Virus record (IMG/VR): IMGVR_UViG_3300034142_000033
Span: 1-51,570 of that record
Origin: a virus
Direction: 5' to 3' (one strand)
Length of the DNA stretch: 51,570 nucleotides
A model generated the notes under the pieces. It ran no database searches. It was not told where the DNA came from and saw only the letters and a list, made by a program, of their open reading frames with translations. A program made the position numbers and the translations under genes. Shown piece by piece: positions 1 to 5,802 of the stretch. How positions within the stretch are numbered: the first letter of the stretch is position 1; each line of letters begins with the position of its first letter.

Positions 1-60
1 GCGCGACCCTCCGACCCTCTCGGTGTAAACGAGATGCTCTACCAACTGAGCTAAGCGCCC
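1..60 (-). tRNA. tRNA-Val(TAC), partial, runs off the window
   Basis: Read on the minus strand from 60, the sequence gives the acceptor 5' strand GGGCGCT, the D arm GCTC/GAGC, the anticodon stem TCTCG/CGAGA and the loop TTTACAC, so the anticodon is TAC (valine). The 3' end lies beyond base 1. The visible T arm is odd: where a T-loop TTCGA is expected the bases read GTCGC, changing two normally invariant positions. This may mean a decayed gene, or sequence error at a contig edge. The prophage lies upstream of the gene, so its promoter would now be phage DNA. Confidence 0.75.
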
Positions 61-65
61 GCGCC
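23..65. repeat. attL core, 43-bp direct repeat
   Basis: It is identical to 49762-49804 and runs from the anticodon loop of tRNA-Val through its 5' end to five bases upstream. Flanking bases differ at both ends, which defines the repeat. The left side continues into the 3' half of the tRNA, so this is the chromosome-left junction. The core covers the 5' half of the tRNA rather than the usual 3' half. Confidence 0.92.
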
Positions 66-191
66 GCGGGAAAGCTGGCTTTTGAGGCGGATATGGGGCC
101 CGGTCAAGCCTCGCTTCGTGGAACGCAAGGGAAACGGAGCGACCCTCGCGGACATAGGAGTCCCGGACTATCCCCGAACTCGCTTCAGCCC

Positions 192-497
192 CTACCGCCG
201 CCGCTCCCGCGCCGCCTTCATCGCGTGGAGGAAGCTCACCGTCGGTTCCCAGCCGAACTCGCGGCAGATGCCGTTGAGCGCCGCCCGCGCCGTCGTGCCG
301 CGGCAGACCTTGGTCAGATATTCGCCGTCGTCCGGGCGGGTCGCGGCCTTCCAGAAGTCGCGGTACAGCCACAATTTGTCGGGGTCGGCGCCGGTCGCCT
401 CGTAGAGCCAGGCGAGCGCGAAGCGCAGCAGCAGCGACCGTTCGGCGGGCGCGGCGCCGCAGGTCTCGGCGATCTCGTCCAGCGCCATCAGCGCCAT
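192..497 (-). CDS. Hypothetical prophage protein next to attL
   Basis: This is a 101-residue protein of unknown function. The ATG at 497 is chosen because the extra 26 residues of the longer frame (to 575) are proline- and arginine-rich and look untranslated. The longer start cannot be excluded, since neither has a strong Shine-Dalgarno. The body is predicted mostly helical, with the cluster LLLRFALAWLYEATG and conserved-looking aromatic residues. No signal peptide or membrane span is seen. It is the last minus-strand gene before attL and follows the HTH-nuclease gene by about 140 bp, which suggests an accessory rather than a structural role. Confidence 0.5.
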   Translation of the reverse strand: MALMALDEIAETCGAAPAERSLLLRFALAWLYEATGADPDKLWLYRDFWKAATRPDDGEYLTKVCRGTTARAALNGICREFGWEPTVSFLHAMKAARERRR

Positions 498-635
498 ATA
501 GCCGAGCCGGTCGCCGCCGGCCGCTGAGGCGTGCACTGGCCGTCGCCGCGGCGCCGAGGGAGGAGGGAATCGCACGGGAACGGATATGGAACATCAGCCG
601 TGCGGCGGCAACGTCGAGCGCCAGCTTTGGCCGGA

Positions 636-1124
636 TTAGCGCTCCGAAGGAGCAGGGCCCTGCCGGGCGAGCAGGCCCCGCTCGACCGCGTCGCAGAACA
701 GCCTGATGGCCGGCTCGCCTTGAAGCGCGATCACGTTGGGGGCGCGGCTCATCTGCTCGGCGATGCGATCGCTGTGGAAGCGCTTGACCTCGATCGCGAC
801 GCCATGCTGCGGCAGGTAGAAGTCGAGCCCGGTCGCCGTGCCGCCGCCCTGGTCGGTCTCATACTCGACGCCGGCGCGCTGCAGCGCCCGCTCGACCAGC
901 TGCTCCATCGGGTCGCGCGTCCTGAGCGGCGCGTCGACCGGATAGGGATCCGGGATGCTCTCGCTGCAAAGGGTGGAGATCGCCATCGCGGTCCTCGGCT
1001 TGATCGGCGCGACGCCGCGCTCCATCTGGCCGATATAGTCGCGGCTGAGGCCGAGCCGCTCGGCCAGCTCGCTTTGCGACAGGCCCAGCGACCGGCGCGT
1101 CTCTCTTAGCTGTGCGGCGTCCAT
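636..1124 (-). CDS. XRE helix-turn-helix protein fused to a PD-(D/E)XK nuclease-like domain
   Basis: The protein has 162 residues. Residues 5-58 form an XRE/Cro HTH (LGLSQSELAERLGLSRDYIGQ). Residues 73-140 carry a restriction-nuclease-like core: D101 before a strand, then IEVK with E112 and K114, matching D-(x)10-ExK. The ATG at 1124 is preceded by GGAGG five bases upstream; an upstream TTG at 1136 lacks this. The fusion suggests sequence-guided binding by the HTH and metal-dependent cleavage, or an inactive nuclease fold used for binding. Function in defence, immunity or regulation is inference. A 10-bp hairpin (1144-1172) lies just upstream. Confidence 0.7.
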   Translation of the reverse strand: MDAAQLRETRRSLGLSQSELAERLGLSRDYIGQMERGVAPIKPRTAMAISTLCSESIPDPYPVDAPLRTRDPMEQLVERALQRAGVEYETDQGGGTATGLDFYLPQHGVAIEVKRFHSDRIAEQMSRAPNVIALQGEPAIRLFCDAVERGLLARQGPAPSER

Positions 1125-1780
1125 CGCGGCCTCCAAGCCGAAAGGAGAGGCGGGGGTGGAAGCCGCCTCTCCAGTGGTTCAGAAGATCTTCACTGAGAGG
1201 TGGAACCTCAGCCTGATCCTCATTTTGAACCGGAAGAAGATTTTCATCTTCTGTCTCCCGGTTATCGGGGCGGACTATTCCGTTCCCGATAGAGCCCTTG
1301 TACGCACTTACTGCGTATCCGTCAACGGAAATCGACAGCTTCCCGCGCCATCGTCAACGGTTCGTCGCAAATTGGAAGCGGCCCGACTCCATCCGCGAGT
1401 CGAAGCGGGCGCCACGCTGGCCTCGCGGGTTAGCCGCAAATGGGCTGGCTATTGCCAGCGGGTCGCTTAATATAAGAACTCGCTGGTGATTCTGGCTTGA
1501 CAAGTTGGATTTGGCGTCCCTACCCGTCCCGGCCGGGGCCCATAGCGATTTCAGCTTCTTTGTCAACATTGACAAAAGCTCAAATCGGCACATTTTTCAA
1601 CCACTCGTCGCATTTGTCGTTGCCTAAGTCTTATTTTTGGCGTTATCACCGCGCATATAAATCCATGCGGCGGTCGCGGTGGGTTTCCCGCTGGTGAACA
1701 TAGAGAGAACGCCCTTAATCGTTCGGTTACGGTTCAGGCGTACTCGCTTAGAGAGAACGAGGTAGGTTGTGGAGGTTGAT
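1125..1780. other. Structured non-coding region between divergent accessory genes
   Basis: No convincing gene is seen in about 650 bases. Three dyads are present. The first is a perfect 10-bp stem (1144-1153 with 1163-1172) directly upstream of the HTH-nuclease gene. The second is a two-part hairpin at 1228-1263 (outer AACCGG/CCGGTT, inner AGAAGAT/ATCTTCT with loop TTTC). The third is TACGCA/TGCGTA at 1301-1317. Base composition drops in GC from about 1460 onward, continuing into the plus-strand gene pair. It probably holds divergent promoters and operators for both sides. Confidence 0.5.
1559..1576. promoter_or_regulatory. Operator-like dyad TTTGTCAA-CA-TTGACAAA
   Basis: Two perfect 8-bp arms are separated by two bases, and the right arm contains TTGACA, a -35-like hexamer (1569-1574). 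No good -10 is visible at the right spacing, so promoter assignment is tentative. The dyad lies about 200 bp upstream of the plus-strand gene at 1781. It is unlike the GTTAGA operators of the main repressor, so another regulator would bind it. Confidence 0.4.
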
Positions 1781-2017
1781 ATGTCGGAGCACGAGAAAGG
1801 ACACGTCGATTGCCCCTTCTCAGGGCACGACGAGACGTTGATCAATGTTAAGTTTTTCCGGGGTAGCCGGAACGACGTGATCACGGCTGCGGAGATCAAG
1901 GAGCAGGCCCGTTCGGCCGCCCTCCAGCGGAAGCTGGGTACGGCAGCCGTGTCGAGTCGCGCGCCCGTGAGTCCGCATCCTGTCATCAATGTCAGGGAGT
2001 TTGTTGCAAACCTCTGA
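1781..2017 (+). CDS. Small hypothetical protein, lower-GC accessory gene
   Basis: This gene encodes 78 residues. The ATG at 1781 has GGAGG six bases upstream, so it is preferred over the GTG at 1769. No known domain is recognised. The N-terminal part contains a Cys and several His residues (HEKGHVDCPFSGHDE), possibly metal-binding; the C-terminal part is helical then strand-like. Codon use is less GC-rich than in phage core genes. It runs opposite to the late operon and is followed by an intrinsic terminator, then the ImmA/IrrE-like gene, so the two form a separately expressed cassette. Confidence 0.55.
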   Translation: MSEHEKGHVDCPFSGHDETLINVKFFRGSRNDVITAAEIKEQARSAALQRKLGTAAVSSRAPVSPHPVINVREFVANL

Positions 2018-2045
2018 CAGTTCGTCTAGGTTCTGAGAAATAGGA

Positions 2046-2075
2046 GGGCCTATGGAGTGATCCATAGGCCCTTTT
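2046..2075 (+). terminator. Intrinsic terminator or attenuator upstream of the ImmA-like gene
   Basis: A perfect 11-bp stem (2046-2056 with 2061-2071) with loop GTGA is followed by TTTT. It ends 13 bases before the ATG of the next gene. It terminates transcripts from 1781-2017 and, because the next gene has no room for its own promoter after it, may act as an attenuator. Confidence 0.85.
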
Positions 2076-2088
2076 AGTGCAGGACATT

Positions 2089-2700
2089 ATGGACACAGCA
2101 CAACTTATCGAGCACTTCTCTCGCCAAGAGAGCCTGCCTGTCGATGTGAACGACGTGCTTGAGTTGCTAAAAAACAACGGCTTTGATGATGATATCGAGT
2201 TCATTGGTGTCGAGTTCGACGTTGATATTCTGCAAGGCCAGATCAAGTGGGCGCATGGTCACCCTCGGCCATACGCTGACCCGATTCGTTACGTAAATAT
2301 ATATTATCACAAGGGCCACGATTCGGACTGGCAAAGATACATTTGCTGCAAGGAGCTGCTTCACCTTCTTGATCCGGAAAGCGCGCGTACCACTACAGCG
2401 GCCGACATTGATCTCCTGGCCGAGAAGATCGGCCTACCGCCGGAAATGCAAGATCCTCTGAACGACGGATTGGCAACGAATGTGGATCGGGCGGCTGAGT
2501 TTAGGGCGGCGGCTGTGCTTCTCCCCTTCGCTGCCCGCGAAACTCTCCTCCCCTTGTATCCTGATCGACTGTCTATCGATGACATTGCTAGGATGGCGGA
2601 CATCCCTCGCCGGTATGCGGCGTATGTAATGAGCCCATTTTGGCCGACAGTGCATGCTGTGCTGCTGGGAAAGCCCTTGAATCTACACAAACCGGAATAG
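2089..2700 (+). CDS. Degenerate ImmA/IrrE-like (DUF955-type) protein
   Basis: This is a 203-residue protein. Around 88-92 it reads KELLH where ImmA/IrrE metallopeptidases have HExxH, so the first zinc ligand His is Lys while Glu and the second His remain. E137 in the stretch AEFRAAAVLLP matches the place of the third ligand. The following segment with LSIDDIARMADIPRRYAAYV resembles the family's C-terminal HTH-like part. ImmA cleaves phage and ICE repressors; loss of one ligand suggests a binding-only or altered role. Start at 2089 is set by AGGA five bases upstream. Base composition is below that of neighbouring phage genes. The family call is inference from motif spacing. Confidence 0.5.
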   Translation: MDTAQLIEHFSRQESLPVDVNDVLELLKNNGFDDDIEFIGVEFDVDILQGQIKWAHGHPRPYADPIRYVNIYYHKGHDSDWQRYICCKELLHLLDPESARTTTAADIDLLAEKIGLPPEMQDPLNDGLATNVDRAAEFRAAAVLLPFAARETLLPLYPDRLSIDDIARMADIPRRYAAYVMSPFWPTVHAVLLGKPLNLHKPE

Positions 2701-2725
2701 AACGGGCCTGAGAACACGCCCCCCC

Positions 2726-2839
2726 CTATCGCTCCCGCGCCTGATCCAGCAGCCACGCCGTCGCGATGCAGACCAGCGCGAGCAGCACGACCAGCTTCCA
2801 GAATAGGTCCGCCGCCCGCCGGCGCGCCCTGCGCCGCAT
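2726..2839 (-). CDS. 37-residue single-span membrane protein, lysis-associated
   Basis: The ATG at 2839 shares bases with the stop of the upstream lipoprotein gene (TGATG), so it is translationally coupled. The product has a strongly basic N-terminus (MRRRARRRAADLF), one hydrophobic span (WKLVVLLALVCIATAWLL) and a short charged tail. Its place at the end of the lysis operon suggests a role in lysis, such as an antiholin or a spanin-like partner of the lipoprotein. This is inference from context and size. Confidence 0.55.
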   Translation of the reverse strand: MRRRARRRAADLFWKLVVLLALVCIATAWLLDQARER

Positions 2840-3150
2840 CAGATCACCAGCTCCGCAGCCGGCGCCGGCTCTTGCGGCGGCTCGGGCGCCGCGCCGATGC
2901 CGCAGACCGCGTCCGTCTCGGCTCGGGCGGCGGCGATGCTCCGGCGCTGCTCGTCGCTGAGCCTCGCCGCCAGCGCCGCGTCGTGCCCGGCGCGCAGGCC
3001 GAGCAGCGCCACCGTCTCGAGCACGCCGTTCGGGCAGCGGAACCGCGTCGCCGTCTCCACCCCCACGACCAGGGCGACGTCCGCGCCGCTCCCGGCGCAA
3101 CCGGACGCAAGCGCAAGCGGCAGCGCCGCCGCCATCAGCAGCTTCTTCAT
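2839..3150 (-). CDS. Secreted lipoprotein, candidate lysis accessory (outer-membrane spanin-like)
   Basis: The product has 103 residues with a signal peptide (MKKLLMAAALPLALASGC) and a lipobox LASGC, so Cys18 should be lipidated. The second ATG, at 3150, is chosen because GAGGAG lies seven bases upstream; the ATG at 3156 overlaps that site. The mature part holds two further Cys residues (CPNG and VCGIG) that could form a disulfide, and a proline-rich C-terminus. The position after holin and muramidase and overlap with a small membrane protein fit a two-component spanin, but no homology is claimed. Confidence 0.65.
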   Translation of the reverse strand: MKKLLMAAALPLALASGCAGSGADVALVVGVETATRFRCPNGVLETVALLGLRAGHDAALAARLSDEQRRSIAAARAETDAVCGIGAAPEPPQEPAPAAELVI

Positions 3151-3178
3151 CTCCATGCTCCTCGTTGAAATCAGGGCC

Positions 3179-3203
3179 CCCGCCGAAGCACCGCTTCGGT
3201 GGG
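3179..3203. repeat. Palindromic hairpin, AAGCACCGCTT variant
   Basis: Two 11-bp arms (CCCGCCGAAGC and GCTTCGGTGGG) with one G-U pair enclose ACC. The centre is the family's AAGT-ACC-ACTT with a compensated T-A to C-G change. It sits between the HEXXH gene stop and the lipoprotein start. Confidence 0.75.
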
Positions 3204-3210
3204 CAAATCC

Positions 3211-3639
3211 TCAGCCGTCCAGCTTGGCCAGCGCGTATCGCTTGATCTCGTCCCAATCGACGCCGCCGATGATCGGCCGCTCGTTCGCCCGCAGCCAGCG
3301 CTGCAGCGCCTGCGCCGCCAGCTCCTCGTAGACAGCCTCCAGCGGCGCTACCGGCTGCCCATGGGCGAGACCCCAAAGGATGGCGCTGGGACGGCCGCGG
3401 AGAGCCTCCTCGGCGATCAGGTGGCAAACCTCATGCTCGCGGCAATAAGCGAGCAGGTCGTCGCCATAGCCCGTCCTGTGCGCGATCACGGCATAATGGT
3501 GGGTGTCGTGCGGCAGCGCTCCGAAGCTGGCGCCGTCGTCGAAGCGGGTGACGCACCCCTCGGCCGTATATTCGACCGTCGCGAAGCAGAGGGATATCCG
3601 CCGAACTGGTACTTCGGCGGAGGCGGGGCTGCGGATCAT
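3211..3639 (-). CDS. Putative HEXXH metalloprotein of the lysis module
   Basis: A 142-residue protein, start coupled to the holin-like gene by ATGA. Residues 69-73 read HEVCH, a zincin-type HEXXH motif within YCREHEVCHLIAEE, and further His residues lie at 44-48 and 54. No signal peptide is seen, so it would act in the cytoplasm unless released by the holin. A peptidase role is possible, but the motif also occurs by chance; a structural zinc site is the alternative. One copy of the palindromic hairpin family (3597-3621) lies inside the first 15 codons. Confidence 0.6.
   Translation of the reverse strand: MIRSPASAEVPVRRISLCFATVEYTAEGCVTRFDDGASFGALPHDTHHYAVIAHRTGYGDDLLAYCREHEVCHLIAEEALRGRPSAILWGLAHGQPVAPLEAVYEELAAQALQRWLRANERPIIGGVDWDEIKRYALAKLDG
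3597..3621. repeat. Palindromic hairpin inside the start of the HEXXH gene
   Basis: Arms TCCGCCGAA and TTCGGCGGA (9 bp, perfect) enclose CTGGTAC. It lies 18 bases downstream of the gene's start codon on the minus strand and is translated as part of its N-terminus. Confidence 0.75.
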
Positions 3640-3908
3640 GGTTCCTCCGCCCGCCTCAGCCCCGCATCGGCCGCCTTACGGCCCGCCGGCGAGGAGCCGA
3701 ACTCATAGCCGATCACCGTCGAGCCCCAGCCGAGCACCAGGCCAAGCGCGAGCAGCAGCGGCTCGCGATTGCCTTCGGGGATCGGCACGAAATAGAGGCC
3801 GGCGAGGCCAAGCAGGCCGCCGACCATCGCCACCAGCCCGAGCGCGGCCCGGAAGATCGAGCCTTCGCGCGGCGGCGAGGCGGCCAGCGCTTCCTTGTCG
3901 AGGCTCAT
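3636..3908 (-). CDS. Holin-like small membrane protein
   Basis: A 90-residue protein with two hydrophobic segments (about 22-42, ALGLVAMVGGLLGLAGLYFV, and 50-68) joined by a short loop, and a charged C-terminus with YEFGSSPAGRKAAD. The GSS-x-G-x-K tail after the last span is typical of phage holins of the three-span type. The start overlaps the muramidase stop by four bases. It would form the inner-membrane lesion that releases the muramidase. Confidence 0.65.
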   Translation of the reverse strand: MSLDKEALAASPPREGSIFRAALGLVAMVGGLLGLAGLYFVPIPEGNREPLLLALGLVLGWGSTVIGYEFGSSPAGRKAADAGLRRAEEP

Positions 3909-4591
3909 TTGCCGAGCCTGCGCGCATAGGCGGCGGCGAGCCGCTCGTCATAGCGGTTCACCCGGTAGGCGGTGCCGTTATAGCCCTTGGCGAAGGCCGC
4001 CCAGTCGCCTCGCCGCAGCGCCGGCGCCAGCCCGCGCCCCTCGACGAACGACACGAACGCGGCCAGCTGGTCGCCCTCGCTCTGCGCCTGCCGCCAGGCG
4101 AAGGCGTAAGGGGAGGGTGCGTCGCACACCGCATAATTCTCGCCGAGGATCTGGAAGCCGCCATAGCTGGCCGAGGCGAAGCCCGCGTCGACGTTCAGGC
4201 CCACCGCGGTCAGCAGCTGCTCATAGCGGCCGAGCTGGTGGCGCGGATATTTCTTCGGGGTCCAGCTCGGATAGGAGACGGTGGGATGGCTCCCGTCGAA
4301 CCGGTGCCGGGTGGCGCGGCTGAATCGGTGCGGCTCGAACAGGATGGTCGGCCGCCCGTCGATGAACGGGCTGCCGCTCGATTCGACCTCGTAGACCGCC
4401 CACACCTTGGCCGGGTTGACCTGCAGCCGGTCCGCCGCCTCGAGCGCATCGTCCTCGCTAAGTCGTAGATCCGGGCCGTCGCTCATCACCTTGAACACAC
4501 CCCGGCGCGTCATCGGGCCGTAGATCCCGTCGATCGTGCCGCCATAGCAGCCGACCGCCGCCAGCCGCCGCTGGAGCGTGAAGATGTCCAT
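3905..4591 (-). CDS. Endolysin: peptidoglycan-binding domain plus N-acetylmuramidase (DUF3380)
   Basis: The endolysin is 228 residues long. Residues 3-38 resemble a PG-binding type 1 domain (LQRRLAAVGCYGGTIDGIYG). From residue 55 the fold matches the N-acetylmuramidase family, with the catalytic glutamate in VYEVESSG (E68 or E70) and the family signature GRPTILFEPHRFS (79-91). It cleaves the glycan strand of peptidoglycan at lysis. There is no signal peptide, so export depends on the holin-like neighbour. Confidence 0.9.
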   Translation of the reverse strand: MDIFTLQRRLAAVGCYGGTIDGIYGPMTRRGVFKVMSDGPDLRLSEDDALEAADRLQVNPAKVWAVYEVESSGSPFIDGRPTILFEPHRFSRATRHRFDGSHPTVSYPSWTPKKYPRHQLGRYEQLLTAVGLNVDAGFASASYGGFQILGENYAVCDAPSPYAFAWRQAQSEGDQLAAFVSFVEGRGLAPALRRGDWAAFAKGYNGTAYRVNRYDERLAAAYARRLGK

Positions 4592-4615
4592 CGCTTTTCT
4601 CTCCGTTGATTTAGG

Positions 4616-5248
4616 CTAGGGCTGTCCGTCGATCACCCGCTCGGCGGCGGACTCGATGGAGGCCATCTGCCGCGCGTGCCCTGCCGCGTCGGCCATGTCC
4701 GGATCGTTCTTCCGGTAGCAATAGCCCTCATAAACCAGCTCGCCGTCCCGGCCCATCGCCGCCAGTTTGATGACGTGCATCTCGGGCAACATCGGGTGAA
4801 ACTGGATGAGGGTGCTATGAGGAGCGCCGTCCCGCGCCAGCGCGATCTGGTCGAGACGTTCGATCTCAGCGACGGCATGGGGATCCAGCTTGTCCAGCTC
4901 GGCGAAGGTTTTTCCCTCTACGTCCTCGCGCGCGTAGCCGAGCGGACCAAAGATCGTGAAGAGCGCCTTCGCGTTCAGCCATGTGATCCGCTTGTGCGTA
5001 TCCTTCGTCCATCGGGCGATCTGGCTATCCTGCGCCTGCTCCATCGCCAGCACGCGCTTCCCCATTGCGGCCAGCGCTGCGTGGCATTCCTTGTCGCGCT
5101 GGCGGAGCGCGTCCACGTCGACACGAAGCCGCCCTATCTCGCTCTCTTCGCGGACAGCCTTCCGGTCCCGCCAACTCGTCATGAAAGCCCACACGCCGCC
5201 CCCGCCCAAGAGCGGGCCGGCAACGGCCATAATCGTCACCGCGTCCAT
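4616..5248 (-). CDS. Membrane-anchored coiled-coil protein with a PAS-like domain
   Basis: A 210-residue protein. Residues 4-25 form one membrane span with short Gly-rich turn (AVAGPLLGGGGVWAFM). Residues 30-75 are charged and helical, likely a coiled coil. Residues 85-190 resemble a PAS fold, with an initial segment like LFTIFGPLGYAREDVEGKTF and the closing strands IKLAAMGRDGELVYEGYCY. PAS domains sense ligands or redox state or mediate dimers. The first part alone looks like phage spanin or holin-associated proteins. Start at 5248 overlaps the stop of the upstream gene (TGATG). The PAS call is inference by pattern. Confidence 0.5.
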   Translation of the reverse strand: MDAVTIMAVAGPLLGGGGVWAFMTSWRDRKAVREESEIGRLRVDVDALRQRDKECHAALAAMGKRVLAMEQAQDSQIARWTKDTHKRITWLNAKALFTIFGPLGYAREDVEGKTFAELDKLDPHAVAEIERLDQIALARDGAPHSTLIQFHPMLPEMHVIKLAAMGRDGELVYEGYCYRKNDPDMADAAGHARQMASIESAAERVIDGQP

Positions 5249-5802
5249 CAATCCGCTCCCCCCGGCTCCGGCGCCAGTAGCGCCTCCCAATCGACCACCG
5301 CCGCCGCCGCCTTCGCGGGCGCATCGGCTGCCGCGGTCACCGCCCGCTTCGCCCCGATCCGCGCGCCCTCGATCGCACTGCCGATCGCCGCCCACATTTC
5401 GGCGGCGGCAATGATCGCCGCCGCGGCATCGCCCGGCGCCGACCCCGTCGCCGCGGCTTCGGCGGCCAAGAAGGGATAGTCGGCGAGATCCGGCGCCTCG
5501 ACCGTCACCCAGGCCCAAGCCTCGGCCTCCTTGCGTTGATAGGTCAGCTCCTGCCCGGGCACCGCGGTGATGAACCGGGTTCGGAACGCGCCGGCCTCCG
5601 CATCGATTCGCGCGTGTAGATCGGCCTCCACGCCCGCCAGCCATGCCGGGTCCGCGACGATCGCCGTCCCGTCCCAGACTGCGCGTTCTGGGCTCAGGCC
5701 CTCTGGCAGCACGCCGAGCTGCTCGATCGCGGCCGGATCGTAGCCGTCGAGCGACAGGACCCACTGCATGGCGCCGGTCGCCCGCTCCCGGATCAGGATC
5801 AT
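5248..5802 (-). CDS. Tail fibre assembly-like protein (DUF4376-type)
   Basis: A 184-residue protein. The N-terminal part begins MILIRERATGAMQWVLSLDGY, and residues about 85-160 (YQRKEAEAWAWV, YPFLAAEAAATG, then an alanine-rich helix) resemble the DUF4376 region found in tail-fibre assembly proteins and tail appendages. Its gene overlaps the tail hub gene by four bases, and it lies between that gene and lysis genes, the usual place for such chaperones. The alanine-rich C-terminus is low in complexity. Assignment is moderate. Confidence 0.55.
   Translation of the reverse strand: MILIRERATGAMQWVLSLDGYDPAAIEQLGVLPEGLSPERAVWDGTAIVADPAWLAGVEADLHARIDAEAGAFRTRFITAVPGQELTYQRKEAEAWAWVTVEAPDLADYPFLAAEAAATGSAPGDAAAAIIAAAEMWAAIGSAIEGARIGAKRAVTAAADAPAKAAAAVVDWEALLAPEPGGAD

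Noticed and set aside
1156-1593. Short open frames in the region upstream of 1781
   Set aside because: None has a Shine-Dalgarno or plausible composition; the strand of the frame varies and dyads dominate.
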